A stretch of 54,153 nucleotides of DNA from Streptomyces scabichelini. GTDB taxonomy: Bacteria; Actinomycetota; Actinomycetes; Streptomycetales; Streptomycetaceae. Shown piece after piece: positions 7,076 through 15,296 of this stretch; position 1 is the stretch's first letter; every line of letters begins with the position of its first letter. The DNA lies in contig NZ_JAAKZY010000050.1 in the NCBI RefSeq assembly GCF_011045015.1, positions 1 to 54,153 of the forward strand, written 5' to 3'. The translations under genes and the position numbers were made by a program. A model generated the notes under the pieces. That model saw only the letters and a program-made list of their open reading frames with translations, searched no databases and had not been told where the DNA came from.

Positions 7076-9703
7076 GTGCGCATCAGACGACCCGGAAAAC
7101 CCGGACGACTCAGAGACCGACTCGCGTTACTCCTCGCCGTGGGCCTCGCCCTCGCGGGACTCACCGCAGCGCCCGCCGCGACCGCGGCCGACGACCCCGC
7201 CGAGATCCACGGCCTGAAGGGCGAGTACTACACCCAGTCCGCCCCCGGAGCCTTCGACTTCCACGAGCTCAAAGCCACCGGATTCGACCCGAAGCTCGAC
7301 TTCGACAACCTCGAACCACGGCTGAACTTCGCCACCGGACGATCCGACGACGTCAGCGTCCGCTGGACCGGGAAGATCGTGCCGGAGAAGACCGGCCCTC
7401 ACACCTTCTCGGTCATCGGCGACAACGGCTTCCGGCTGTGGGTCGACGGGAAGCTCGTCATCGACCACTGGGTCGACGACTGGGACAGGGAACAGACCGG
7501 TCAGCCCGTCGAGCTGACCGCGGGGCGCGCCTACGACATCAAGGTCGAGTACTTCGAGCACTACGGCGGCTCGAATCTCCACCTCCGCTGGACCCCGCCG
7601 GGCGGCAGCAAGGAGGCCGTTCCGCAGTCCGCCTTCCGGCTCCCGGACGGATACGACTACGACGGAGCCGTCGCGACCACGGTCCTCAAGGACGGCCGCA
7701 CCCTCAGGCTCGACTTCGCACAGAACCTCGCCGCGCCCCCGGCCGGATTGACCGACCACCTGGAGGCTGTCATCGGCGGCGCCGCATGGCCTCTTGGGAC
7801 GGCCACGGTGGACCCCGCCGACCCGAGAGCCCTCCTCGTCGCGCTCAAGGAACCCGTCGTCGGCAACAAGACCGGCACCGCCCGCGGCACCGTCGACCTC
7901 CGTTACGACGGCGAGGGCGGTCTGGCCGGCTCGGACGGCAACGTCGTCGGAGCCTTCTGGAGCAGCGGCGCCAACCGCTCCACGTACCAGCTGCGCACCG
8001 AGTGGGCCGACGAAGTGGGTCCGGGCAACGCCCATCCGGAGTACCCGAGGCCGCAGCTGACGCGTGACGCCTGGCGGAACCTGAACGGGCGCTGGCAGTT
8101 CGCCGCGGCCGAGGCCGGCGAGCGCCCCCCGGTCGGCAAGGACCTCAAGGAGCGGATCCTCGTCCCGTACCCCGTGGAGTCCCAGCTCTCGGGTATCGAA
8201 CGGCACGAGGACCGCATGTGGTACCGCCGTACCTTCAGCGTCCCCTCCGACTGGAAGATCGGCTCCGGCAAGCGGCTTCAGCTCAACTTCGGGGCCGTCG
8301 ACTGGCAGTCCGAGGTCTACGTCAACGGCGTCAAGGTCGCCGAGCACAAGGGCGGCTACGACAAGTTCAGCGCCGACATCACCGACGCGCTCAAGCCCGG
8401 CCGCACCCAGGAGCTGATCGTCGGCGTCTACGACCCGACCGACTCGGCGAACGGCGAGAACCCGCCCGTCGGCAAGCAGCGCCTCGACCCGAGCGGCATC
8501 TGGTACACCTCGTCCTCCGGCATCTGGCAGACGGTGTGGATGGAGCCGGTCGCCGCCGACCACGTCGACTCGCTCAAGCTCACCCCTGACGTCGCGGGCG
8601 GCCGGCTCACGGTCGACGTCGGCGGGGTCCGCGACGGAGTACCGGTCACGGCAACGGCGTACGAAGGGAAACGGAAGGTCGCCACGGTGAGCGGCCGTAC
8701 CGGAGGGCCCCTCAGCCTCAAGATCCCGAAGCCTCGGCTCTGGTCGCCGGACGACCCGTTCCTCTACGACCTCGAGGTGAGCGTCGGCCGCGACCGCGTC
8801 AGCAGCTACTTCGGGATGCGGTCCATCGCCGTGGAGCGGGTGAACGGCACCCCGCGCACCGTCCTCAACGGCGAGCCCGTCTTCATGATGGCCACGCTCG
8901 ACCAGGGCTTCTGGCCCGACGGCCTGCACACGGCGCCCACCGACGAGGCCCTCGCGTACGACCTGCGAATGCACAAGGAGATGGGCTTCAACTCGGTCCG
9001 CAAGCACATCAAGGTGGAGCCCGACCGCTGGTTCTACTGGGCCGACCGGCTCGGGCTGCTGGTCTGGCAGGACATGCCCGCGATGGAGGCCGGAGTGAAT
9101 CCCGATGCCGCGTCCCGCGCCCAGTACGAGCGCGAGATGAAGCAGATGATCGACGAGCACATCAGCAGCCCGTCGGTCGTCATGTGGGTGACCTTCAACG
9201 AGGGCTGGGGCCAGTACGACATGGGCCGTATCGCCGACCAGGCGAAGTCCTGGGACCCGACGCGCCTGGTCAACGGCCAGTCGGGCCTCAACCTCGGGGC
9301 CGACGGCAACGCCGGCGACCTCATGGACGAGCATGGCTACCCGAGCCCGGCGCTGCCACCCGCCCCCGACGGGAAACGGGCGCTGGTCAGCGGCGAGTAC
9401 GGCGGTCTCGGCCTTGCCGTGCCAGGACACGCCTGGTCGGTCCAGCAGTCGTACGTCGACGTCGACCCGGCGACCTACACCGACGACTATCTGGCCAAGC
9501 TCGACGAGGTGCGCGCACTGGTCTGCCGGGGCAGCAACGGCGCCGTCTACACCCAGATATCCGATGTGGAGGGCGAACTGAACGGTCTCCTGACGTACGA
9601 CCGCAAGGTGATCAAGCCCGATGTGCCCCGTCTGAAGGCGGCGCACGAGGCACTGATCCAGGACGCGTCCCGGGCGGCTCCGGCGGGCTGCCCGGCCGCG
9701 TGA
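7076..9703 (+). CDS. Secreted PA14 domain-containing GH2 family glycoside hydrolase
   Basis: An 875-residue exported enzyme of the beta-galactosidase/beta-glucuronidase/mannosidase family. It has a signal peptide (about 1-40, ending AAPAATAADD), a PA14 carbohydrate-binding domain (about 44-190, GLKGEYYTQ to TPPGGSKEA), a Greek-key insert, then the GH2 sugar-binding domain (MWYRRTFSVPSDWK), an immunoglobulin-like domain and the TIM barrel. The acid/base is E709 in FNEGWG and the nucleophile is probably E774 in SGEYGG. GTG start with AAGGAGG 5 bases upstream. Leu18, inside the signal peptide, is encoded by the rare codon TTA (7127-7129). The exact sugar specificity cannot be read from sequence. 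It is monocistronic, with a LacI-like operator before it and a hairpin after it. Confidence 0.9.
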   Translation: MRIRRPGKPGRLRDRLALLLAVGLALAGLTAAPAATAADDPAEIHGLKGEYYTQSAPGAFDFHELKATGFDPKLDFDNLEPRLNFATGRSDDVSVRWTGKIVPEKTGPHTFSVIGDNGFRLWVDGKLVIDHWVDDWDREQTGQPVELTAGRAYDIKVEYFEHYGGSNLHLRWTPPGGSKEAVPQSAFRLPDGYDYDGAVATTVLKDGRTLRLDFAQNLAAPPAGLTDHLEAVIGGAAWPLGTATVDPADPRALLVALKEPVVGNKTGTARGTVDLRYDGEGGLAGSDGNVVGAFWSSGANRSTYQLRTEWADEVGPGNAHPEYPRPQLTRDAWRNLNGRWQFAAAEAGERPPVGKDLKERILVPYPVESQLSGIERHEDRMWYRRTFSVPSDWKIGSGKRLQLNFGAVDWQSEVYVNGVKVAEHKGGYDKFSADITDALKPGRTQELIVGVYDPTDSANGENPPVGKQRLDPSGIWYTSSSGIWQTVWMEPVAADHVDSLKLTPDVAGGRLTVDVGGVRDGVPVTATAYEGKRKVATVSGRTGGPLSLKIPKPRLWSPDDPFLYDLEVSVGRDRVSSYFGMRSIAVERVNGTPRTVLNGEPVFMMATLDQGFWPDGLHTAPTDEALAYDLRMHKEMGFNSVRKHIKVEPDRWFYWADRLGLLVWQDMPAMEAGVNPDAASRAQYEREMKQMIDEHISSPSVVMWVTFNEGWGQYDMGRIADQAKSWDPTRLVNGQSGLNLGADGNAGDLMDEHGYPSPALPPAPDGKRALVSGEYGGLGLAVPGHAWSVQQSYVDVDPATYTDDYLAKLDEVRALVCRGSNGAVYTQISDVEGELNGLLTYDRKVIKPDVPRLKAAHEALIQDASRAAPAGCPAA

Positions 9704-9775
9704 CCCGACGGCGGACGCGTCAGCCCGGGCGACGGCCTTCTGGCTGATTCCGCGACCGACGCGCGGGGCTTGATC

Positions 9776-9804
9776 CGCCCGCTCATCATCGCGGTGAGCG
9801 GGCG
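9776..9804 (+). terminator. Hairpin terminator after the GH2 gene
   Basis: Arms CGCCCGCTCA (9776-9785) and TGAGCGGGCG (9795-9804) pair perfectly over 10 bases with a 9-base loop, 72 bases after the GH2 stop codon. No T-run follows, as is common for Streptomyces terminators. Confidence 0.6.
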
Positions 9805-9872
9805 GGCCGCCTGCCCCGAGGCGGCCGCTCAGGCCGCTTCACCTGCGCTGAAACGACCTCATGAACCACATG

Positions 9873-9901
9873 AGTCCCACCCCTCTCAGAGGGGTGGGAC
9901 T
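9873..9901. repeat. Perfect 13-bp hairpin with three-base loop, possible IS end
   Basis: AGTCCCACCCCTC (9873-9885), loop TCA, then GAGGGGTGGGACT (9889-9901). The tight triloop and long perfect stem resemble the subterminal hairpins of IS200/IS605-type elements. It could also simply be a second terminator. No transposase or TnpB remnant is visible beside it, and the following 100 bases are unusually AT-rich for this genome. Confidence 0.5.
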
Positions 9902-10001
9902 TAATCTGCTGTTAACTGTGCGTAGCTTGATCGTACTTGACCGTAATCGGTTGTGGGGGGTTGACTGCTTGCTCACCCGTCGTCGACGCGAGAGCAAGCC
10001 A

Positions 10002-11339
10002 TTGACCTCTGACCTGCTTGCACCACTCGACCTGGCGTTCTGGAACATCGAGTCCGCCGAGCACCCCATGCACCTCGGCGCCCTCGGTGTCTTCGAGACC
10101 CACTCGCCCGCCGCGGGCGCCCACGCCGCCGACCTGCTCGCGGCCCGCGCCGCGGGCGTACCGGGGCTGCGGATGCGGATCCGTGACGTATGGCAGCCGC
10201 TCTCCTTCGGGCAGCCGCTGGCCTTCGGGGGCGCGGCCCGCGAGCCCGCCCCCGACTTCGATCCGCTCGACCATGTCCGGCTGCACGCGCCGACCGCGGA
10301 CTTCCACGACTCGGCGGGCGCGCTCATGCAGCGCCCTCTGGAGCGCGGCAGGCCGCCGTGGGAGGCGCATGTGCTGCCCGGCGTGGACGGCACCTCGTTC
10401 GCCGTGCTGTTCAAGTTCCACCACGCCCTGGCCGACGGACTGCGGGCGCTGACGCTCGCGGCAGCGATCATGGACCCAATGGACCTGCCGGCGCCCCGCC
10501 CACGTCCCGAGGAGCCGTCACGGGGCCTCTTCCCGGACGTACGCAAACTGCCGGGCCTCGTCCGCGGCACCCTCTCCGACGTGAGCCGGGCCCTCGACAT
10601 CGGCGCTTCCGTCGCCCGCGCCACCCTGGGCGTACGGTCCTCGTCCGCCCTGGTCTCGCAGCCGACCGGCACCCGCCGCATCGCGGGCGTGAACCTGGAT
10701 CTCGACGAGGTGCACAAGATCCGCAAGAGTGTCGGCGGCACCGTGAACGACGTCCTGATCGCGATCGTCGCGGGCGGCCTGCGCCGCTGGCTGGACGAGC
10801 GCGGCGACGGCAGCGAGGGCGTCGCGCCCCGCGCCCTGATCCCCGTCTCCAAGCGCCGCCCGCGCACCGCGCAACCGCAGGGCAACCGGCTCTCCGGCTA
10901 TCTGATCAGGCTGCCCGTCGACGATCCGGACCCGCTCGGCCGCCTCGACACGGTGCGGACGGCCATGAACCACAACAAGGACGCGGGCCCCAACCGGGGC
11001 GCCGGCGCCGTCGCCCTGCTCGCCGACCATGTGCTGCCGCTTGGGCACCGGCTCGGCGGTCCCGTCGTCGGCCAGGCGGCCCGGCTGCTCTTCGACATCC
11101 TGGTCACCAGCGTGCCGCTGCCCAGCCTCGGCCTGAAGCTCGGCGGCTGCCCGCTCACCGAGGTCTATCCGCTCGCCCCGCTCGCCCGCGGCCAGTCCCT
11201 GGCGGTCGCGGTTTCTACATTCCGCGGACGTGTCCACTACGGGCTCGTCGCCGACGCGGAGGCCGTGCCGGACCTGGACCGGCTGGCCAAGGCGGTGATC
11301 GCGGAGGTGGAGGCGCTGAACGTCGCCTGCGCACCCTGA
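10002..11339 (+). CDS. Wax ester synthase / diacylglycerol acyltransferase (WS/DGAT)
   Basis: Transfers an acyl group from acyl-CoA to diacylglycerol or a fatty alcohol, making storage lipid at the membrane. The defining active-site motif HHALADG is at residues 140-146 (FKFHHALADGLRAL). The N-terminus LLAPLDLAFWNIESAEHPMH and C-terminal segment TSVPLPSLGLKLGG are typical. I prefer the TTG at 10002, giving 445 residues that begin exactly where the family alignment normally begins; the open frame continues upstream to an ATG at 9861, but that extension reads through the 13-bp hairpin and has no family character. The ribosome site at 10002 is weak, so the start is uncertain. Monocistronic. Confidence 0.88.
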   Translation: MTSDLLAPLDLAFWNIESAEHPMHLGALGVFETHSPAAGAHAADLLAARAAGVPGLRMRIRDVWQPLSFGQPLAFGGAAREPAPDFDPLDHVRLHAPTADFHDSAGALMQRPLERGRPPWEAHVLPGVDGTSFAVLFKFHHALADGLRALTLAAAIMDPMDLPAPRPRPEEPSRGLFPDVRKLPGLVRGTLSDVSRALDIGASVARATLGVRSSSALVSQPTGTRRIAGVNLDLDEVHKIRKSVGGTVNDVLIAIVAGGLRRWLDERGDGSEGVAPRALIPVSKRRPRTAQPQGNRLSGYLIRLPVDDPDPLGRLDTVRTAMNHNKDAGPNRGAGAVALLADHVLPLGHRLGGPVVGQAARLLFDILVTSVPLPSLGLKLGGCPLTEVYPLAPLARGQSLAVAVSTFRGRVHYGLVADAEAVPDLDRLAKAVIAEVEALNVACAP

Positions 11340-11450
11340 AAAGGGCGGTGATCACCTCGGGTTTGGTTACTTCGCCCCGCGCTCCGTAAAATTCCGCCTT
11401 CGAAAGCGAGCGCGGTTCGAGCGCGGCGCGGAACCCGAGAAACGGCAACA

Positions 11451-12950
11451 GTGATGACGGTGACAGAGGACAGCCAGGCGACCCCCGCCGTGGACGCGGC
11501 AGAGGTGGCACAGGCCTCGTACGGTCCCGGCATCGACCCGGAGCGGCTGGCCGTCTGCCTCAGCGTGCTCGAGGAACTCGACAAGCTGGAGGTCGACCAC
11601 CCCGACGCCGTCGCCGTGCGCCGCGCCACCGCGGGGATCTACCGCACGGTGAAGCAGCGCCGCCGTCAGGAGCGGCGGGCCGCCAAGACCGCCCACGACA
11701 AGGCGGTCACGGAGGCGACGGCGACGGGCTCAGCGCAGCGCATCGACGACGAGACCGAGGGCATCCTGCCGTCGTCCGCGATCGAGGCCGGGCAGGTCGC
11801 GGGGATACTCCAGCGGCCGCGGTCCTGCTACATCTGCAAGACGCGGTACGTCGAGGTCGACTACTTCTACCACCAGCTCTGCCAGAAGTGCGCCGCGGAG
11901 AACCGGGCCCGCCGCGACGCCCGCGCCGACCTCACCGGCAAGCGCGCGCTGCTCACCGGCGGCCGCGCCAAGATCGGCATGTACATCGCGCTGCGACTGC
12001 TGCGCGACGGCGCGCACACCACGATCACCACGCGCTTCCCGAACGACGCGATCCGCCGCTTCAAGGCCATGCCCGACAGCGACGAGTGGATCGGCCGCCT
12101 GAAGATCGTCGGCATCGACCTGCGCGACCCCGCCCAGGTCGTCGCGCTCGCCGACTCCGTCGCCGCCGCGGGCCCGCTGGACATCCTGATCAACAACGCG
12201 GCCCAGACCGTACGCCGCTCCCCGGGTGCCTACAGCGAGCTGCTCGCCGCCGAGTCCGCCCCGCTCCCGGCGGGCGAGCTGCCGCCCGCCGAGGTGATCG
12301 GCACCTTCGGCTCCGGTGCCGTGGCCGCGCTGCCGGCCGCCGGGGGCGGCGCGCTGACCGCCCAGGACGTCACCGACCTCGCCCTGGTCTCCGGTTCGGC
12401 CTCGCTGGAGCGCATCACCGCCGGTACGGCCATCGACGCGGGCGGTCTCGTGCCCGACCTGCACGACACCAACAGCTGGATCCAGGCGGTCGAGGAGGTC
12501 ACTCCGGTCGAGCTGCTGGAGGTCCAGCTCTGCAACTCCACCGCGCCGTTCATCCTCATCAGCCGGCTGCGCGCCGCGATGGCGGCCTCGGGGGCCCATC
12601 GCACGTACATCGTGAACGTGTCCGCCATGGAGGGTGTTTTCAGCCGCGGCTACAAGGGCGCGGGGCACCCGCACACCAACATGGCCAAGGCCGCGCTCAA
12701 CATGCTCACACGCACCAGCGCCCAGGAGATGTTCGAGAAGGACCGCATCCTGATGACCGCCGTCGACACCGGCTGGATCACCGACGAGCGCCCCCACCCG
12801 GACAAGATGCGCCTCGCCGACGCGGGCTTCCACGCCCCGCTCGACCTGATCGACGGGGCGGCCCGGGTGTACGACCCGATCGTGCGGGGGGAGCAGGGCG
12901 AGGACCTGTACGGGGTGTTCTTGAAGGACTACGCGCCCGGCAAGTGGTAG
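11451..12950 (+). CDS. SDR-fold protein with N-terminal extension and zinc-ribbon
   Basis: A 499-residue protein with a Rossmann domain (TGGRAKIG at 169-176; DILINNAAQT further on) behind an unusual N-terminal extension. That extension contains a helical, Arg-rich segment (about 60-85) and a zinc-ribbon-like C126xxC129...C144xxC147 (CYICKTRY, CQKC). Between the NNAAQT motif and the presumed active site there is an insert of about 90 residues. Where classical SDRs have YxxxK, this protein reads TNMAK (T409, K413), so the catalytic Tyr is missing. Starts are available at 11451 (GTG) and 11454 (ATG). Role unknown; it may bind nucleotide without acting as a normal dehydrogenase. Confidence 0.75.
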   Translation: MMTVTEDSQATPAVDAAEVAQASYGPGIDPERLAVCLSVLEELDKLEVDHPDAVAVRRATAGIYRTVKQRRRQERRAAKTAHDKAVTEATATGSAQRIDDETEGILPSSAIEAGQVAGILQRPRSCYICKTRYVEVDYFYHQLCQKCAAENRARRDARADLTGKRALLTGGRAKIGMYIALRLLRDGAHTTITTRFPNDAIRRFKAMPDSDEWIGRLKIVGIDLRDPAQVVALADSVAAAGPLDILINNAAQTVRRSPGAYSELLAAESAPLPAGELPPAEVIGTFGSGAVAALPAAGGGALTAQDVTDLALVSGSASLERITAGTAIDAGGLVPDLHDTNSWIQAVEEVTPVELLEVQLCNSTAPFILISRLRAAMAASGAHRTYIVNVSAMEGVFSRGYKGAGHPHTNMAKAALNMLTRTSAQEMFEKDRILMTAVDTGWITDERPHPDKMRLADAGFHAPLDLIDGAARVYDPIVRGEQGEDLYGVFLKDYAPGKW

Positions 12951-13053
12951 GGCCGCCCGCCCGCGGTAATCCGGTGGCCCGTGCGGGAGCCGCTGTCCTA
13001 CCGTGAGGGTGCCCGGTGCGATGGCAACGCGTTCTTCGTGGTTCGACTCCGTG

Positions 13054-13072
13054 CAGGCCCTCCGCGGGCCTG
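13054..13072. terminator. Hairpin between convergent SDR genes
   Basis: CAGGCCC (13054-13060) and GGGCCTG (13066-13072) flank a five-base loop and are followed by TTGCCC. It lies between two converging genes and could end transcription from the left one. Confidence 0.5.
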
Positions 13073-13148
13073 TTGCCCTATTGGGGGCAATCGCGTCGCC
13101 GCCTTGATCTCGGGCACCCCTGTGCACATCGTGTCGTGCTCGGCCGTG

Positions 13149-13970
13149 TCAGGACGCGCGGCTGTCGGCATCCGACGGCGCCTGTGACCGCAGGCGCTCG
13201 TGGACGGCGTACGCCGTCGCCGTGTGGGCCGCCCGTACCCGCGTACCGCCGTCCACCAGCAGGTCCGCGCCCGTGATCCACTCCGCCGCGTCCGAGGCCA
13301 GCCACACCACGGCCCGGGCGATGTCCTCCGGCTCGCCGATGCGGCCGAGGGGCAGCCCGGCGGCCAGTTCGTCCTCGGCCCGCTCCCAGACGAAGCGGGC
13401 CATCTCGGTGCGGACCAGGCCGGGGGAGACCGAGTTGACCCGCACCTTCGGGGCCAGCTCGCCCGCGAGCTGCTGGGTGAGGTGCAGCAGGGCCGCCTTG
13501 CTCGTGCCGTACGCGCCCACCTGAGGGCCCACGTGGGCGGCGCCCTCCGTGCAGACGTTCACGACCGCGCCGCCGTGCTCGGCCATCCACGCCCGCCAGG
13601 CGCACTGCACCAGTCGCAGCGGCGCCTCGACGTTGACCGTGAACGCCTCGCGCCAGCGGTCCGGGTCGGCGTCCATGAGCGGTCCGTACGGCTCGTTCGT
13701 CGCCGCGTTGTTCACCACGACGTCGATCCGCCCGAACTCGCGCAGCGCCAGCTCCGTGACCTCCCGCAGATGCGCCGGCTCGGCGACCGAGCCCGCGAGC
13801 CCGACGACTGCGAGCTCCTCGGCGACCCGGCTCACCCCGCCCGGATCGCGCGCGGTCACACACACCCGCGCGCCCGCCTGGACGAGCGCCTCCGCGACCG
13901 CCCGCCCGATCCCGCGCGAAGCCCCGGTGACGATCGCGGCCTTGCCCGCAAGCCCGTACGGCGATGTCAT
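13149..13970 (-). CDS. Short-chain dehydrogenase/reductase
   Basis: A 273-residue classical-length SDR. The cofactor motif is TGASRGIG (about residues 15-22), with VVVNNAATN and the catalytic pair in AYGTSKAAL (Y and K). Thirteen residues before the Tyr, where the catalytic Ser normally stands, the sequence reads CTEGA, so Thr may take its place. The C-terminus has the common LLVDGG element followed by a short polar tail. ATG start. NAD(P)-linked oxidoreduction of an unknown alcohol or ketone; the neighbours do not suggest a pathway. Confidence 0.85.
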   Translation of the reverse strand: MTSPYGLAGKAAIVTGASRGIGRAVAEALVQAGARVCVTARDPGGVSRVAEELAVVGLAGSVAEPAHLREVTELALREFGRIDVVVNNAATNEPYGPLMDADPDRWREAFTVNVEAPLRLVQCAWRAWMAEHGGAVVNVCTEGAAHVGPQVGAYGTSKAALLHLTQQLAGELAPKVRVNSVSPGLVRTEMARFVWERAEDELAAGLPLGRIGEPEDIARAVVWLASDAAEWITGADLLVDGGTRVRAAHTATAYAVHERLRSQAPSDADSRAS

Positions 13971-14046
13971 CCGCGTACGGTCTCATGACGGACCGTCAGC
14001 TACCAGACCTCGACGGCACCAGGCGTCCTCCGCGTCAGCATCAGTG

Positions 14047-14493
14047 TCAGCGGCGGACGGTGGCGCGCGCCGCCACCAGTTCCAGGACCGTGCGCCAGTC
14101 CTCAAGGACTCCGGCGTTCAACCCGGCGACCTTGCCCGCCTCGTCCGCCTGCCGCAGGGACAGCAGGTCGTCGTCGAACGGACCGTCGTCCCACGGGGCG
14201 GCCTGCCGGCGTACGAGACGGGCCACCCGCTCGCCGAGCAGGGAACGTACGGCGTCCGCCGCGTGGTCCGCGTGACCGGCCTTGTCGCCGGGGTGCAGCA
14301 GCTGCCCGATGCCGTGCACCAGGCCGGCCACCTGGAGTTCCTTGTCACTGGGATGGCCGCGCCGCAGCAGCGCCGCGGTCTGCAGCGCATGATCGTGCAG
14401 ATCGACCCCCTTGCCGCTGGGGCCCGGGGCGCCTCTGACCCCCTGGCAGGCGTGCAGCAGATCCATCAGCTCATCGACGCTGCGCAGCTCCAT
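14047..14493 (-). CDS. HD-domain-like protein with degenerate metal motif
   Basis: A 148-residue protein similar in layout to small HD-domain proteins associated with phosphonate breakdown. It has the first His segment DLHDHALQTAALL (H33, H35), then GLVHGIGQLLH, where the usual HD dyad reads HG (H60-G61), and a later DLLSLRQADEAGK. Loss of the Asp should weaken dinuclear metal binding, so it may not be a normal phosphohydrolase or oxygenase. I chose the ATG at 14493 because GGGAGGAC lies 9 bases upstream; the open frame starts 18 codons earlier without such a site. Confidence 0.6.
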   Translation of the reverse strand: MELRSVDELMDLLHACQGVRGAPGPSGKGVDLHDHALQTAALLRRGHPSDKELQVAGLVHGIGQLLHPGDKAGHADHAADAVRSLLGERVARLVRRQAAPWDDGPFDDDLLSLRQADEAGKVAGLNAGVLEDWRTVLELVAARATVRR

Positions 14494-14601
14494 GCGCCAG
14501 TCCTCCCTGCGGGCGAGAAAGGCCGTTGTCCGGCGCCAGCAGATCATGGCCAGCTTTCAACCGAACCAACAGGATCTGAACTGCGAACCGAGTGCGCCCC
14601 A

Positions 14602-14658
14602 CGGCCGTCCCAAGGGCTCACGGCCGTCTCAAGGACCCGCGGCCGTCCCAAGCACCCG
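14602..14658. repeat. Three tandem copies of a 19-bp repeat
   Basis: Three consecutive 19-base units beginning CGGCCGTC (14602-14620, 14621-14639, 14640-14658), differing at only a few positions, lie immediately downstream of the metallo-hydrolase stop codon and before the HD-like gene. Each unit has the form CGGCCGTCYCAAGNRCYCR. Function unknown. Confidence 0.75.
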
Positions 14659-14666
14659 CGGCAGCA

Positions 14667-15296
14667 TCAGTGCCCCCGGTCGATCCACTCCTGGAGGTGC
14701 GGGGCTTCGGCGCCGATCGTCGTGGAGTCGCCGTGGCCCGTGCGGACCGTCGTCTCGGGCGGCAGGGCCAGCAGCCGCTCCCGGATCGAGTCGATGATCG
14801 TCGGGAAGTGGGAGAAGGAACGTCCCGTGGCGCCAGGACCGCCCTGGAAAAGGGTGTCGCCCGTGAAGACGGTGCCCAGCTGCGGGGCGTGCAGACAGAC
14901 GGCCCCCGGGGCGTGGCCCGGAGTGTGCAGGACGGTCAACTCGGTGCCCGCCACCGACAGCCGCTGTCCGTCGGCCAGCTCGCCGTCCGGCAGCCGGCCC
15001 GGATGGGTCTGCTTCCACAGCGGGAGATCGTCGGGGTGGAGGAGGATCGGTGCGCCGGTGCGGGCGGCCAGGGCCGGAGCCGCGTCGATGTGGTCGTTGT
15101 GGGCGTGGGTGCAGACGACAGCCACGAGGCGGCGGTCGCCGAGCGCCTCGGCGATGGCGTCGGCGTCATGGGCGGCGTCGATCACCACGGCCTCGGAGTC
15201 GTCGCCCACGATCCAGACGTTGTTGTCCACGTCCCATGTGCCGCCGTCCAGGCTGAACGTGCCGGAGGTGACGAGGTGGTCGATGCGGGCGGCCAT
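14667..15296 (-). CDS. Metallo-beta-lactamase-fold hydrolase linked to mscR
   Basis: A 209-residue glyoxalase-II-like hydrolase with the zinc motif THAHNDHID, followed by HTPGHAPGAV and FTGDTLFQGG, all the metal ligands expected for a dinuclear site. Its ATG overlaps the stop of the upstream mscR gene (TGATG), so the two are translationally coupled. The same pairing occurs in Mycobacterium tuberculosis (Rv2259-Rv2260). Inference: it hydrolyses S-formylmycothiol, or a related thioester, made by MscR and so completes formaldehyde oxidation to formate. An alternative GTG one codon earlier is possible. Confidence 0.85.
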   Translation of the reverse strand: MAARIDHLVTSGTFSLDGGTWDVDNNVWIVGDDSEAVVIDAAHDADAIAEALGDRRLVAVVCTHAHNDHIDAAPALAARTGAPILLHPDDLPLWKQTHPGRLPDGELADGQRLSVAGTELTVLHTPGHAPGAVCLHAPQLGTVFTGDTLFQGGPGATGRSFSHFPTIIDSIRERLLALPPETTVRTGHGDSTTIGAEAPHLQEWIDRGH

